Part shown: in pieces, positions 10,087-19,787 of the stretch
Position numbering within the stretch: position 1 is the first letter of the stretch
Layout: every line of letters begins with the position of its first letter
Assembly (NCBI GenBank): GCA_947478455.1
Contig: CANJWR010000032.1
Location: forward strand, 1-33,307
Length of the DNA: 33,307 nucleotides
DNA from: Beijerinckiaceae bacterium
GTDB taxonomy: Bacteria; Pseudomonadota; Alphaproteobacteria; Rhizobiales; Beijerinckiaceae
Direction of reading: 5' to 3'
Translations under genes and position numbers: made by a program
The notes under the pieces: model-generated
Seen by the model: the letters and a program-made list of their open reading frames with translations, nothing else
Database searches by the model: none
Told to the model about the DNA's origin: nothing

Positions 10087-11964
10087 TCAGACGTTCCGGG
10101 TCGCGTAAATGGCCGCCACCGACGCCGCCGCGCGCAGATCGCTGGCCGAAGGCGAAGCCGCAGCGTTGAAGCCCTGATCCAGCCGACCGGCTTCGAACCG
10201 CAGATCGCCGCTTGCAATGGCTGCGTTGAACTGCTCCCGTACCTCGTCGCTGGCGTGAATATCCACCGCCATCAGCAAGGCCAGCGCCGAACGCTCCGAA
10301 GTCTGCGTCCGCCCCAGACGATAGAGATTAGCCAGCCGCTTTGCGGCGCGTGGCGTCGCGCGGAAGACCTCATTCAGTCGGTCGATCATTGCGGCCTCGC
10401 CCGACGACAAAGCCTCGTCGAGCGCCGCCTTCTGTTCGTCTGTCGACAGGATGGCCGCCGAAACGCGCCACGGAATCTGGACGTATTTTGCAAGACGCTC
10501 CCCGTCGCGCGCCCAGATGCGATCAGGATCGCAGACCAGCGCCGACACGAACGACGGGCTGCCGAGGAACGAATGGCCGGCCTCAATAATGCGCGCAGCC
10601 CTGTCGGCAGGCACAGCGTCGAGATTGTCGAACGCAACCACGATGCGCTGCGGGGCTCGGGTCTGCCCGGCCTTCTGGATTTCGCGATCAAGAGACGCCA
10701 CAAAATTGCGCGCTGCCTGAACGAGCTTGCCGGGACCGGTCTCGTCGAACGGACGTTCGGCGGCGACCGTCTGAACCGACGACTGGGACGAAACCCCGAC
10801 CTTCTTTTCGGCTTCGTCGACGCGACGCGCCAGCGCATCTGCTTCTGTACCGAGCGCATCGACCAGACGCGTCTGATGGGAGATCAATCCATCGAGTTCG
10901 CGACGGCGGCTATCGAGGTCGTTCTTCAGCAGGTGCACGCCGCGAAACAACGGCATCGTGAAACGCAAGGCCCGCAGGACATTAACAACGAGTGCCGCCA
11001 CGCCGGCCCACATGGCTGCCCGCGCTGCAAGCTGGACGATTTCCACATTGGACTGAACGAAACCGAGCGTCGGGCCGAGTTTGTCGCCGCCCGTATCGCG
11101 CAGCCAGCCGAGCCAGATATCGCGACTGGCGAAAAGCTTCTCGAGCCCGAAAGAAATCAGGAAGAACACAATCGCCCAGACGATCAGCCGGGTCTGTCCC
11201 CGGAAAGCCCAGAGCGAATGGAAAAACGCCCCGATGCGGCCGGTCAATCCGCCGCCCTCGGCCACATCGCGCACCAGATCCTTTTAGGTGGCGACAGGAT
11301 CGCTGGCGGTGAAGCCGAACGCCCGCAGGCGACCATCGATCCGCGCCCTGTTGGTGCGGGCGTAGGATTCGATCCGCGATCCGCTGGTGTCGTAAAGCAC
11401 CGTCTCGGTGAGCCGCGAGCGGCGGCCATCAAGCTCGTTGAGCGACAGACGTTCTGCATCGAGTTTCCGGCGGGTTTCGCCCAGCCGGTCGGTCGCCTCA
11501 CGGGCGATCGCGATTGGATCGCGGCCCGACTGTGCGCAATCCTGCGCCAGTTCCGTGTAGGATTTTCCGTCCGGACCGGTGACGCCTAGCTCTTCGTAAA
11601 TCCGCGCGGCAATCAGCGTCGCGGGCTCGTCACCTGCCTGCGCGGCGTCAACCCGCACCGTCATGATCCGCGACAGTTCGGGCTTGCCCGCAGCAGCCTG
11701 ACGGGCGATTTCGCCGATGCGACCCAGCAGGCTATCGAGCGCGAAACTCTTGCCGCTACCCGGCCCGCCGAAAATCCCTACCGTGAACGGACCCTCTGCT
11801 TGCGAATGCGTCACCAGTTTCGCCACAGGTTCCAGCGCGATCCCGATCCCGTGCCGGTCCGGCCCGCCGGAACGGTCGCTGGAGAAAATCGGCCCTGAAA
11901 CGGGCGGGACGCTGCCCCGAGCGGAAGAGGCGGCGGCATCGGCGTGAGAAAGAGTTTCGGTCAA
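10087..11964 (-). pseudogene. KAP-type P-loop NTPase interrupted by an in-frame TAA
   Basis: Two open segments, 11284-11964 and 10087-11283, lie in the same frame, separated only by a TAA at 11286-11284. Joined, they read as one KAP-family NTPase of about 625 residues. The upstream part carries Walker A (GGPGSGKS, Lys72 from the TTG at 11964). The downstream part has two membrane segments (LIVWAIVFFLISFGLEKLF and AMWAGVAALVVNVL), a coiled coil, and Walker B (IVVAFDNLD). Neither half alone has a full ATP site. The downstream half could restart at the GTG at 11274, which follows AAGGA by four bases, so two polypeptides remain possible. The start may instead be the GTG at 12027. KAP proteins are membrane-associated NTPases of largely unknown role. 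Confidence 0.75.
11284..11286 (-). other. In-frame TAA splitting the KAP NTPase
   Basis: On the minus strand the codons read GCC ACC TAA AAG GAT CTG GTG CGC GAT. The reading frame is unchanged on both sides, so this is a nonsense codon rather than a frameshift. A single base change (for example to a TAC, TTA, CAA or AAA codon) would restore a continuous protein. Confidence 0.85.
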
Positions 11965-12168
11965 ATTCCGTCTCCAGAGACCCGGGAGCTTGAGTATGAA
12001 TGGGCCACTTTTATCATGCTCCGGCACGGCGCGTACCCCGACATTGTGACATGCAGGGGGCGGAGAGCGGTTTCATCCACCGCAAACATTCAGCACGCTG
12101 GACCCGGAGCCTTCCCCCCGCTAGAACTCGCCCGAGCATTTTCCACTAAAACGCGAGACTTCACGCCC
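11965..12168. promoter_or_regulatory. Divergent intergenic region, KAP NTPase / ettA
   Basis: About 200 bases separate the likely starts of the KAP gene and ettA. Open frames extend into it from both sides (GTG at 12027 on the minus strand; an upstream extension of ettA on the plus strand) but show no conserved protein sequence. Promoters for both genes are expected here; none was identified with confidence. Confidence 0.3.
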
Positions 12169-13821
12169 ATGGCGCGGCAATTCATCTACCATATGCAGGG
12201 CCTGTCCAAGACGTGGCCGGGCGGCAAGAAAGTCCTCGAAAACATCCATTTGTCCTTCTACCCAGACGCCAAGATCGGCGTGCTCGGCGTCAACGGCTCG
12301 GGTAAGTCCACCCTGCTGAAGATCATGGCCGGGATGGACAAGGAATATACGGGCGAAGCCTGGGTCTCCGAGGGCGCGCGCGTCGGCTATCTGCCGCAGG
12401 AGCCGCAGCTCGATACGACGCTCGACGTGCGCGGCAACGTCATGCTCGGCGTGAAGGCCAAGAAGGACATTCTCGACCGCTACAACGATCTCGCCATGAA
12501 CTACTCGGACGAGACGGCGGACGAAATGACAAAACTGCAGGACGAGATCGAGGCGCAGGGCCTTTGGGATCTCGACTCACAGGTCGAACAGGCCATGGAA
12601 GCGCTCGGCTGTCCGCCCGACGACTGGGAGGTCGAAAAGCTCTCGGGCGGCGAACGCCGCCGCGTCGCGCTCTGCCAACTCCTGCTCGCCAAGCCCGAAT
12701 TGCTGCTACTCGACGAGCCCACCAACCATCTCGACGCCGAGACCGTGAACTGGCTCGAAGGCCATTTGCGCGACTATCCGGGCGCGATCCTGGTCGTCAC
12801 CCACGATCGCTACTTCCTCGACAATGTCACCAGCTGGATTCTCGAACTCGATCGCGGCCGCGGCATTCCTTACGAAGGCAATTACACCGCATGGCTGAAG
12901 GCCAAGCAGAAGCGCCTGATGCAGGAATCCTCCGAAGACAAGGCCCGCCAGCGCGCCATCGAGGCGGAATCGGAATGGATCGCGGCCTCCCCCAAGGCCC
13001 GTCAGGCCAAGTCGAAAGCCCGTATCCAGCGCTACGAGGATCTGGTCAACAAGCAGAACGACCGCACGATCAATACGGCGCAGATCATCATTCCGGTGGC
13101 CGAGCGCCTCGGCAACAACGTCATCGACTTCGAGCACCTCAACAAGGGTTTTGGCGACAAGCTGTTGATCGACGATCTGTCGTTCAAGCTGCCGCCGGGC
13201 GGCATTGTCGGCGTGATCGGCCCGAACGGCGCGGGCAAAACGACATTGTTCCGCATGATCACCGGGCAGGACAAGCCCGACGGCGGCAAGATCGCCATCG
13301 GCGAATCCGTGCATCTGGGCTACGTTGACCAGTCGCGCGATGCGCTCGACGACAAGAAAACTGTCTGGGAAGAAGTCTCGGGCGGCAACGACATCATCTA
13401 TCTCGGCAAGCGCGAGATCAATTCACGCGGCTATTGCTCGACCTTCAACTTCAAGGGCGCGGACCAGCAGAAGAAGGTCGGCATGCTCTCGGGCGGTGAA
13501 CGCAATCGCGTGCATCTCGCAAAAATGCTCAAGAGCGGCGCGAACGTCCTGCTACTCGACGAACCCACGAACGATCTCGACGTCGACACACTGCGCGCGC
13601 TCGAAGATGCGCTCACCGAATTCGCCGGCTGCGCGGTCATCATCTCCCATGATCGCTTCTTCCTCGACCGCATCGCCACCCACATGCTGGCCTTCGAAGG
13701 CGACAGCCATGTGGAATGGTTCGAGGGCAACTTCCAGGATTACGAGGAAGACAAGAAACGCCGTCTTGGCATCGATTCCGTCATCCCGCATCGGCTGAAG
13801 TACAAGAAGTTTTCGAGGTAA
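12169..13821 (+). CDS. ettA: Energy-dependent translational throttle protein EttA
   Basis: EttA is a cytoplasmic ABC-F ATPase that binds the ribosomal E site and couples translation to the ATP/ADP ratio. The frame is open from 11944, but the ATG at 12169 gives the standard N-terminus ([20 protein letters not shown]) and a 550-residue protein, normal for EttA. The first ABC domain has Walker A GVNGSGKS (residues 40-47), signature [11 protein letters not shown] and Walker [13 protein letters not shown]. The linker ([20 protein letters not shown]) matches the tRNA-interaction region of EttA. The second ABC domain has GPNGAGKT (351-358), [11 protein letters not shown] near 440 and [11 protein letters not shown]. 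No membrane segments are present, as expected. Confidence 0.97.
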   Translation: MARQFIYHMQGLSKTWPGGKKVLENIHLSFYPDAKIGVLGVNGSGKSTLLKIMAGMDKEYTGEAWVSEGARVGYLPQEPQLDTTLDVRGNVMLGVKAKKDILDRYNDLAMNYSDETADEMTKLQDEIEAQGLWDLDSQVEQAMEALGCPPDDWEVEKLSGGERRRVALCQLLLAKPELLLLDEPTNHLDAETVNWLEGHLRDYPGAILVVTHDRYFLDNVTSWILELDRGRGIPYEGNYTAWLKAKQKRLMQESSEDKARQRAIEAESEWIAASPKARQAKSKARIQRYEDLVNKQNDRTINTAQIIIPVAERLGNNVIDFEHLNKGFGDKLLIDDLSFKLPPGGIVGVIGPNGAGKTTLFRMITGQDKPDGGKIAIGESVHLGYVDQSRDALDDKKTVWEEVSGGNDIIYLGKREINSRGYCSTFNFKGADQQKKVGMLSGGERNRVHLAKMLKSGANVLLLDEPTNDLDVDTLRALEDALTEFAGCAVIISHDRFFLDRIATHMLAFEGDSHVEWFEGNFQDYEEDKKRRLGIDSVIPHRLKYKKFSR

Positions 13822-13878
13822 CTTCTACGATCCGTGCAGAATTTAACCTTTGAAAACGAAAGCACATCAGGGCTTCCC

Positions 13879-14640
13879 ATGACCGATCAATCCGCTGCCT
13901 CCCTGTCCAACGCCCGCGCCGAGGAACTTCGACTGCGCCAATATGTGGCGGCCTGCACCCTTCTGCTCAACCATGAAGGTCTGATGGGATATAGCGGCCA
14001 TGTGAGTTCGCGCCTGCCGGGCAGCGAGCATTACCTGATCCAGCCATTCGAGGTGAGCCGCGCCGGCATCAAGCCGACCGACCTATTGATCTGCGATTAC
14101 GACGGCAAGGTGGTCGAAGGACCCAAGGGCACACGCCCCCCGGCGGAAGTGTTCCTGCACGGCGAAATCCTGCGCGTTCGCCGGGATGTGAACGCCGTGG
14201 CGCATTTTCACCACGATCTCACCAACGTGTTCACGCTGGTCGAAGGCGCGAAACTCCTGCCGCTGAAGAACCATTCGATCCGCTGGGTCAGCGGCATTCC
14301 GATTCACCCGGACCCGTCCCACGTGAGCGATTCAAAGCTCGGCAAGGCTGTTGCCGATACGCTTGGGCCCCATCACGCCATGCAGATCCGCGCCCACGGA
14401 CAGATCGTGACGGCTGAATCCCTGCCGGCCCTGCTGGTCGATTGCGTGCACTTCGTCGAGAACGCCACCACCATGTATCAGGCCGCCATGCTGGGCAAAG
14501 TCATGCCGCTGACGGAAGCCGACATCGCGGCCTTCTCGCGCGAATTCAAGCGCGTGCCGCATGTGTCGAAGCTCTGGACCTATTATGTCGGCAAGGGCCG
14601 CGCCGCCGGCATTCTGCCGACCGACTGGGACATCGAGTAA
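13879..14640 (+). CDS. Class II aldolase/adducin-family protein
   Basis: From the ATG at 13879 the protein has 253 residues; a GTG at 13834 is an alternative. The family contains zinc-dependent sugar-phosphate aldolases and decarboxylases. The expected active-site residues are visible: Glu90 in PPAEVFLHGEIL, His109 and His111 in AHFHHDL, and His173 in RAHGQI. The N-terminal NHEGLMGYSGHVSSRLPGSE matches the substrate-anion loop of the family (usually GNxS). The histidines and glutamate suggest an active metal enzyme, perhaps a retro-aldolase or decarboxylase of a small acid. It follows ettA closely but is functionally closer to the catabolic genes to its right, toward which it converges. Confidence 0.85.
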   Translation: MTDQSAASLSNARAEELRLRQYVAACTLLLNHEGLMGYSGHVSSRLPGSEHYLIQPFEVSRAGIKPTDLLICDYDGKVVEGPKGTRPPAEVFLHGEILRVRRDVNAVAHFHHDLTNVFTLVEGAKLLPLKNHSIRWVSGIPIHPDPSHVSDSKLGKAVADTLGPHHAMQIRAHGQIVTAESLPALLVDCVHFVENATTMYQAAMLGKVMPLTEADIAAFSREFKRVPHVSKLWTYYVGKGRAAGILPTDWDIE

Positions 14641-14651
14641 ATTAAAGCTCG

Positions 14652-14678
14652 CGAGGCGCACACAACCTGTGCGTCTCG
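14652..14678 (-). terminator. Hairpin between convergent genes
   Basis: CGAGGCGCACA and TGTGCGTCTCG form an 11-pair stem, with one G-U pair, around CAACC. It sits between the convergent aldolase-like and isochorismatase genes. On the minus strand it is followed by AGCTTTAAT, moderately T-rich, so it most likely ends the six-gene minus-strand operon. Confidence 0.55.
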
Positions 14679-14691
14679 AAAGTTGATCGCT

Positions 14692-15381
14692 TCAGCCCAC
14701 CGGCGCCATCTGCTTGCCGAGCATCAACGGCTCAAGTTCTTCAAGCGACACAACGTTGGCGTATTTGGCGTGCATGTCGAACAGATTGGCGCAATGCGCA
14801 TAGTTCGAACGGTCGAAACAGCAATCATCCACAACGATCGTATTGAACCCGTGCGAGAAGCAGTCGACTACCGAGGCGCGTACGCAGCCTGAGGTCGAGA
14901 CGCCGCACAGGATCACCGTATCGACCTGGTTCTGCACCAGATAGCTGGCGAGCGGCGTTTGAAAGAACACGCTGGCGCGGGTCTTTTCGAGAATCCACTC
15001 GTCCTCGCGTGGCGTGACCTGCGGCGGAAATTCGTTGAACTTCGGCGGCTGAAGCACATTGCGCGTGCTCTTGGTCGCCTTGCCGGCATAGAGCACATTG
15101 GTCGGATGCCCGCGGGTGAACACAACGGGCCGTCCCAATTCGCGGAACATCCCGATCAGCTTTGCTATGCGCGGCATGGTCTCCCACGCCACAGGCCCGC
15201 AGGCCGGACGAAACTCAGCAATCGCCTCGTCAATCGTCAGCCCTTCCGAGCCCGTGAAACCATAGGTCACATCGACCACGATCAGCGCCGTCCGTTCGCC
15301 GATTTTGGCGGAACCCATGAAGCCCGCCTTGTCGTAGTTCTTCAACTCGTCGGCGGGAATCTGCTTCATCCATTCTTTCAT
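14692..15381 (-). CDS. Isochorismatase-family cysteine hydrolase
   Basis: The 229-residue protein has the complete cysteine-hydrolase triad of this fold: Asp37 (VVDVTYGF), Lys133 (EKTRASVFFQTPL) and Cys166 (GVSTSGCVRAS). The arrangement resembles N-carbamoylsarcosine amidase and maleamate amidohydrolase, which cleave C-N bonds and release ammonia; the substrate here is not known. The start is supported by AGGAG six bases upstream of the ATG. It is the last gene of a minus-strand operon with SDR, two TTT receptors, a flavin monooxygenase and an NAD-dependent epimerase, so it probably acts late in that pathway. No signal peptide is seen, so the enzyme should be cytoplasmic. Confidence 0.9.
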   Translation of the reverse strand: MKEWMKQIPADELKNYDKAGFMGSAKIGERTALIVVDVTYGFTGSEGLTIDEAIAEFRPACGPVAWETMPRIAKLIGMFRELGRPVVFTRGHPTNVLYAGKATKSTRNVLQPPKFNEFPPQVTPREDEWILEKTRASVFFQTPLASYLVQNQVDTVILCGVSTSGCVRASVVDCFSHGFNTIVVDDCCFDRSNYAHCANLFDMHAKYANVVSLEELEPLMLGKQMAPVG

Positions 15382-15403
15382 TGCATACTCCTGAATGAAG
15401 ATT

Positions 15404-16348
15404 TTAACGGGCTCGCGCAGCCCTGAGTTCTGTCAGATAGTCTTCCAGCGCAGCTCGCAACGTGAAGGCCGGCTCCCAGCCCAGATATTGCTTTGCGCGC
15501 GACAGATCGAGCGGACAGTTCTTCGACTTCGCGGATTCGCCCGACTCAACCTCGACCTGCACGTTCGGGAATATCGCCCGCACATTGTCGACAACTTCGC
15601 TGAACGGCGTCACGCGACCGCTTCCGATATTGAAAACATTGACGGGCGGCATCGGGATCGTACAGGCGAGATCGACTGCGCGCCCCATGTCCGCACCATA
15701 AACATATTCGTTATTCACCGCTTCCGACGCCGCAATGCGTGCAGGCTTTCCGTCGAGCCCGCTTTCCAGAAGCGCCTGCATCTTCATGCCGCCCGACGAG
15801 CCCGACCAGAAATGGCCGAAGCCGAAAACATTCGCGGGCCGCAGCATGACAAGTTCGAACTTGTAATTGTTCGCATAGGCTTCGAGGATCAGTTCTTTCG
15901 CGCCCTTGAAATTCCCATAGCCGCGTCCCGCGCCGCGCGGAAAGTCTTCTGTCACAGCGCCATCCTGCTTGCGCCGCGCATCGTACACGCCGAATGTGCT
16001 GATATGCACGAGGCGCTGCACGCCCGTCAGCCGCACGGCTTCAGCCACATTGCGCGTGCCGCCGAGATTGATGTCGAAGGCTGCCGACAGCGATTGTTCA
16101 ACGCGTCCGCCGATCAGTCCCGCCGTATGCACCACGCGGCTGACCTTGTGATCCTGAATGGCCGCAATGATCGCCGGCAGATCGCGCACGTCCTTGCGCA
16201 GAAAAGAATAGCCGCTCTTGCCGAGTTTGAACTCGATAAAGTCGGCGCGCGGTTCGGGATCGAGGAATACTACATGCTCGCCGCGCGCGATCGCCAAGCG
16301 AGCGAAAGATGTGCCGATCAGTCCGGCGCCTGTGACCAGAGTTGTCAT
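15404..16348 (-). CDS. NAD-dependent epimerase/dehydratase family protein
   Basis: The 314-residue protein is an extended SDR. The NAD-binding motif is TGAGLIG at residues 6-12. Asp30 in VFLDPEPRADF ends the second strand and favours NAD. The catalytic Ser117 (ISTFGVYD), Tyr144 and Lys148 (YGNFK) are all present. Relatives act on nucleotide sugars or on polyols and hydroxy acids such as uronate. In this operon a small-molecule oxidoreductase is more likely than a sugar-nucleotide enzyme, but this is inference. The ATG at 16348 follows GGAG at suitable spacing; an upstream in-frame start at 16366 would overlap the monooxygenase gene. Confidence 0.85.
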   Translation of the reverse strand: MTTLVTGAGLIGTSFARLAIARGEHVVFLDPEPRADFIEFKLGKSGYSFLRKDVRDLPAIIAAIQDHKVSRVVHTAGLIGGRVEQSLSAAFDINLGGTRNVAEAVRLTGVQRLVHISTFGVYDARRKQDGAVTEDFPRGAGRGYGNFKGAKELILEAYANNYKFELVMLRPANVFGFGHFWSGSSGGMKMQALLESGLDGKPARIAASEAVNNEYVYGADMGRAVDLACTIPMPPVNVFNIGSGRVTPFSEVVDNVRAIFPNVQVEVESGESAKSKNCPLDLSRAKQYLGWEPAFTLRAALEDYLTELRAARAR

Positions 16349-16362
16349 GTTTGCTCCGTAGT

Positions 16363-17550
16363 TCAACCGGGGAATTCAGCGAGGCGGAAACGCCCGTAGG
16401 CTGCAGCCGCGCTGTCCCATGTCACCGAATGATGCGCCGCAGCCGCATAGACGTCGCGGAACTGACGCTGCAGCACGCTGTCAGCATAAAGTGCGCGGCC
16501 TCCGGCGGCATTGAACAGGCGCGACACTGCCGAGATCGCTAACTGGCACGCATAGGCGGCGTTCCGCTTGCCCTGCGCCGACATGTGTTTGGTGACAGTT
16601 TCGTTGCGCTCGAGAACCTGCATGGTCTCGCGAATGGCACCCATATACATGCGCGAGGCTGCCTCGATTTCCGCTGCCGACTGACCGGCCCCGAACTGGA
16701 TGCCGGGATCTTCCGCAACCACAGTACCGCGCGAACGGCGCGGGCCCGTGTAGCGGAAGTAATTGTCCAGAAATCCTTCGGCGACCCCAACCGCAACCGC
16801 CGTATAGCTGACCGCAGACACGCCGCCGCGCGGCAGGCGCGTCACCGGCGAAGTATAGAACTTATGGCCCGGCGCAGTGCCTTCATCATAGTCCTTCTTG
16901 TCGAGCACACGGTGCGCGGGCACGAAGGCGTTTTTCACTTCAAAGCTTTTGCTGCCGGTGCCGGCGAGGCCGACCACATTCCAGTCGTCAATGATTTTGA
17001 TGTCGGATTTCGGAATGAGGGCGAAAACGCCCTTGCCCTTCTGGCCATTCTCGTAAACGAAACCGCCGCAGATCACCCAGTCGGCATGGTCGATACCGCT
17101 GCAAAAACCATGCACGGCATTCCACAATATGCCGCCTTCGACCGGCGCTCCCTTGCCGACCGCCGCAACCGCCACGCAAACGCGCGCAGTGGAATCCTTC
17201 GCCCAGACATCGTCCTGCGCATCGAGCGAAAAGGCAGACAGCTTTAGCGGATTGTCCGCCAGCACCATGTGAACCCAGGCTTGCGATCCGCAACCGCGCG
17301 CCAGCGTCTGAATGACCTCACACAACACATCGTAGCCAAGATCGTAACCGCCGTAACGCGCCGGTTGGCAGATGCGCAGTAGGCCGTTGTCGACATAATC
17401 GCGCACCGTTTCATCCGGCGCTCGGCGCAATTTCTCGCAAGCCTCCGAGCGAGAAGCCAGCACCGGCACGAGCGCCTCGGCGCGGGCCAGAACCTGCTCG
17501 CGCGTCTGTGCGTCGCTGCGCAGTTCGGTCGGTGAAATGTTGAGATTCAT
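16363..17550 (-). CDS. Acyl-CoA-dehydrogenase-fold flavin monooxygenase
   Basis: The 395-residue protein matches the group D flavin-dependent monooxygenases, which share the acyl-CoA dehydrogenase fold (HsaA and C2-hydroxylase type). Recognisable parts are the helical N-terminal domain (VRDYVDNGLLRICQPARYGG), the central beta domain (WNAVHGFCSGIDHADWVICGG, then DDWNVVGLAGTGSKSFEV) and a C-terminal helical domain ending HHSVTWDSAAAAYGRF. The G-TGS segment is typical of this fold. Such enzymes hydroxylate aromatics or heteroatoms using reduced flavin supplied by a separate reductase. No reductase gene was recognised in the window. It lies third from the end of a six-gene operon, 14 bases before the epimerase gene. 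Confidence 0.85.
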   Translation of the reverse strand: MNLNISPTELRSDAQTREQVLARAEALVPVLASRSEACEKLRRAPDETVRDYVDNGLLRICQPARYGGYDLGYDVLCEVIQTLARGCGSQAWVHMVLADNPLKLSAFSLDAQDDVWAKDSTARVCVAVAAVGKGAPVEGGILWNAVHGFCSGIDHADWVICGGFVYENGQKGKGVFALIPKSDIKIIDDWNVVGLAGTGSKSFEVKNAFVPAHRVLDKKDYDEGTAPGHKFYTSPVTRLPRGGVSAVSYTAVAVGVAEGFLDNYFRYTGPRRSRGTVVAEDPGIQFGAGQSAAEIEAASRMYMGAIRETMQVLERNETVTKHMSAQGKRNAAYACQLAISAVSRLFNAAGGRALYADSVLQRQFRDVYAAAAHHSVTWDSAAAAYGRFRLAEFPG

Positions 17551-17649
17551 GGCCTGCTCAGCAACCCGAAGGATGCGCTCCCGATGTACGATTCAAGGTT
17601 AAATCAAACGCCGCGCGTATGCGATGTCTGTATTGACGCAGGTTCCCGT
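17551..17649. other. Short gap inside the minus-strand operon
   Basis: About 100 bases lie between the second TTT receptor gene and the monooxygenase gene. They hold no open frame with recognisable protein and no clear hairpin. An internal promoter is possible but no hexamers stood out. Confidence 0.3.
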
Positions 17650-18675
17650 TCAGGGATTGGCGATCTTGCGCAAGCGGTCCACCACCTGCGGCGGCGTCTT
17701 GTAGGTGCGCTCGATGATCGCCTGTAATTCTTCGCCCGTAATGGTCTTGCTGACGCCGAGTTGTAGCTTGTCAGCCTCAGACATGAAGTCTGCATCCGCG
17801 AAAGTTTCCATCACGGCCTTGCGCAAGGCCGCTACACGCTCAGGCGGCGTATTCTGCGGCGCAAGAAACGGACGCCCCAACGCCAGAGGAGCAACAGCCG
17901 CCTGCCAGAGCAACTTGTCGTCTTCTTTCGTCATCAGGTCTGGCGCAAACGGCACGTCGCCAAGGGCCTTTTCGCGTTCGGACCCGTACTGGACGATGAG
18001 CTTGACCTTCTTGTCGGCAATCCATGTGGGACGCGTCGACATCAGCGAATTGTAGAAGGCGCTCGGATAGCCGTCGAGTTCGCCCTTTTCCATCGCCAGC
18101 AGCGCATCGTTCTGTCCCGGATAACCGACGATAATCTTGAGTTTCAGACCGAGCGTCTCGATCAACATACGACCGTAAAAGCTCGGCGTCGAATTCGCCC
18201 CGGACGAACCGAGTTTCAGTTCGGTCTTGCGCGCATCCTCGATCGAGTTGACGGGCGATTCATGCCAGATCGTCAGAATGCTGACTTCCTTGCCGGGAGA
18301 ACCGAGGTAGTTGAATTTTGTTGCGTCGTAATCAGCTTCCTTCGTGCCGTACATCGGCTCGAACGGCGTATTGCTGTTGGCGATCGAAATGGTCGTGCCG
18401 TCTTTCGGCGCGGACACGGCCATGAATTTGGTGGCGATGATGCCGCCAGCGCCGGTCATATTGCGCACGATGACGGTCGGATTGCCCGGAATATGTTTGC
18501 CCATGTAACGCGCAGCAGTGCGCGCCAGCAGATCGTAACCGCCGCCGGCGCTGCCGCCGACCACAATGGAAACGGTCTTGTCCTTATAGAAATCCGAGAT
18601 CGCGTCAGCCGATGCGCCTTGCGCGAAAATCGATAGACCGAGCGCCGTTGCGAAAGCGCATGCCTTCTTGTTCAT
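17650..18675 (-). CDS. TTT (Bug-family) periplasmic substrate-binding protein 1
   Basis: The 341-residue protein begins with a signal peptide (MNKKACAFATALGLSIFAQGASA). It carries Bug/TctC motifs: KTVSIVVGGSAGGGYDLLAR at the start of lobe 1, HIPGNPTVIVRNMTGAGG, GANSTPSF, and ENTPP-like QNTPPERVAALRKAV. Such proteins bind carboxylates in the periplasm, usually through water-bridged contacts with beta-strand loops. They deliver them to a TctA/TctB membrane pair, or act as sensors when orphan. No TctA/TctB gene is in the window. The ribosome-binding site GGGAGGG precedes the ATG. It is a tandem paralogue of the next upstream gene with exactly the same length. Confidence 0.92.
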   Translation of the reverse strand: MNKKACAFATALGLSIFAQGASADAISDFYKDKTVSIVVGGSAGGGYDLLARTAARYMGKHIPGNPTVIVRNMTGAGGIIATKFMAVSAPKDGTTISIANSNTPFEPMYGTKEADYDATKFNYLGSPGKEVSILTIWHESPVNSIEDARKTELKLGSSGANSTPSFYGRMLIETLGLKLKIIVGYPGQNDALLAMEKGELDGYPSAFYNSLMSTRPTWIADKKVKLIVQYGSEREKALGDVPFAPDLMTKEDDKLLWQAAVAPLALGRPFLAPQNTPPERVAALRKAVMETFADADFMSEADKLQLGVSKTITGEELQAIIERTYKTPPQVVDRLRKIANP

Positions 18676-18696
18676 TTTGCGTCCCTCCCGAGGATT

Positions 18697-18718
18697 GGCG
18701 GCATGTAGCCATGCCGCC
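18697..18718. repeat. Inverted repeat between tandem TTT receptor genes
   Basis: GGCGGCATG and CATGCCGCC form a perfect nine-pair stem around a four-base loop, in the 72-base gap between the two receptor genes. No T-tract follows on the minus strand. It may stabilise or attenuate the polycistronic message. Confidence 0.45.
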
Positions 18719-18747
18719 GGTCGAGACGCAAGCGGCCCAGCTTGAGA

Positions 18748-19773
18748 CTATTGCTGGGCGAGGCGACGCAGACGTGCGATCAGTTCGGGCGGCGATTGGT
18801 AGGCCTTGACGATTTCTGCCTGCAATTGCTCGCCGGTGCGCGGGGTGCCGACACTGAGTTGCAAGCGCCCGGCGTCCGCGATGAATTCCGGATCGGCGAA
18901 GACATCCGCCACCGCCTTGCGCATCGCCGCCACCCGGTCCGCCGGCACGCCCGGCGGCATCAGGAAAGGACGGCCAATCGCCAGCGGCGCAAAGGCGACT
19001 TCGAGAAGGGCCTTGTCTTCGGGTTTCGTGATGAGATCGGGCGCAAACGGCACGTCCTGCAATTCCGGCTGCTTCATCGGGCCGTACTGGACGATGAGCT
19101 TCACCTTCTTGTCGCGCAGCCATTCGGGCCGCGTCGAGGTCAGGGCGCTGTAGAATGTGCTCGGATAGCCATCAAGCTCGCCGCGCTCCATCGCCAGAAA
19201 CGCTTCATTCTGGCCCGGATAGCCAACGACGATCTTCATCTTGGCGCCAAGCGTCTCATTGAGCAGGCGCGCATAGAAACTCGGCGTCGAATTGGCCCCG
19301 GAAGCGCCCACATTGATCTCAATCTTCCGCAGGTCGTCGATATTATTCACCTTGGAGGAATGCCACAGCGCCACAAGCCCGATTTCGACGCTGGGAGTCC
19401 CGAGCCAGTTGAATTGCGTGGCGTCATAGATAGCCTCCTTCGTGCCGAACATCGGCTCGAACGGCACGGTATTGTTGACGGTGCCGATGACCGAACCGTC
19501 TTTTGCCGCAACCCTGTAAATATGATTGGCCGGAATGATGCCGCCAGCGCCCGACATGTTCTGCGTCACAATCGTAGGATTGCCCGGAATATGCTTGCTG
19601 AGATGACGACCAACCGCGCGCCCGAGCGCATCGTATCCGCCGCCAGGTGCGGAGCCGATGACCATCGTCACCGTCTTGCCCTTGTAGAATTCAGCCGGCG
19701 TCTGGGCCAGCGCCATGCCGGCCCCCGCCACCGATAAGGCTGCAAGGACAGCAAACGAAAATGACTTCCGCAT
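18748..19773 (-). CDS. TTT (Bug-family) periplasmic substrate-binding protein 2
   Basis: From the ATG at 19773 the protein has 341 residues and a clear signal peptide (MRKSFSFAVLAALSVAGAGMALA). GGAG lies eight bases upstream. An ATG at 19791 is also open and would overlap the SDR stop as ATGA. Family motifs are KTVTMVIGSAPGGGYDALGR, HIPGNPTIVTQNMSGAGG, GANSTPSFYAR and GYPGQNEAFLAMERGELDGY. It is clearly paralogous to the downstream receptor; over the middle third more than half of residues match by eye. Two receptors in one operon suggest two related carboxylate ligands, but the ligand cannot be named from sequence. Confidence 0.92.
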   Translation of the reverse strand: MRKSFSFAVLAALSVAGAGMALAQTPAEFYKGKTVTMVIGSAPGGGYDALGRAVGRHLSKHIPGNPTIVTQNMSGAGGIIPANHIYRVAAKDGSVIGTVNNTVPFEPMFGTKEAIYDATQFNWLGTPSVEIGLVALWHSSKVNNIDDLRKIEINVGASGANSTPSFYARLLNETLGAKMKIVVGYPGQNEAFLAMERGELDGYPSTFYSALTSTRPEWLRDKKVKLIVQYGPMKQPELQDVPFAPDLITKPEDKALLEVAFAPLAIGRPFLMPPGVPADRVAAMRKAVADVFADPEFIADAGRLQLSVGTPRTGEQLQAEIVKAYQSPPELIARLRRLAQQ

Positions 19774-19787
19774 ATTGATAACTCCGC

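Noticed and set aside
10048-11589. Long plus-strand open frame (513 codons) opposite the KAP NTPase
   Set aside because: Its translation is Arg/Gln/His-rich with no domain, while the minus strand encodes Walker motifs and membrane segments. It is an antisense shadow of GC-rich coding DNA, though its length without stops is striking.
11944-12168. N-terminal extension of ettA
   Set aside because: The 75 extra codons have no similarity to EttA, whose usual start [10 protein letters not shown] is at 12169.
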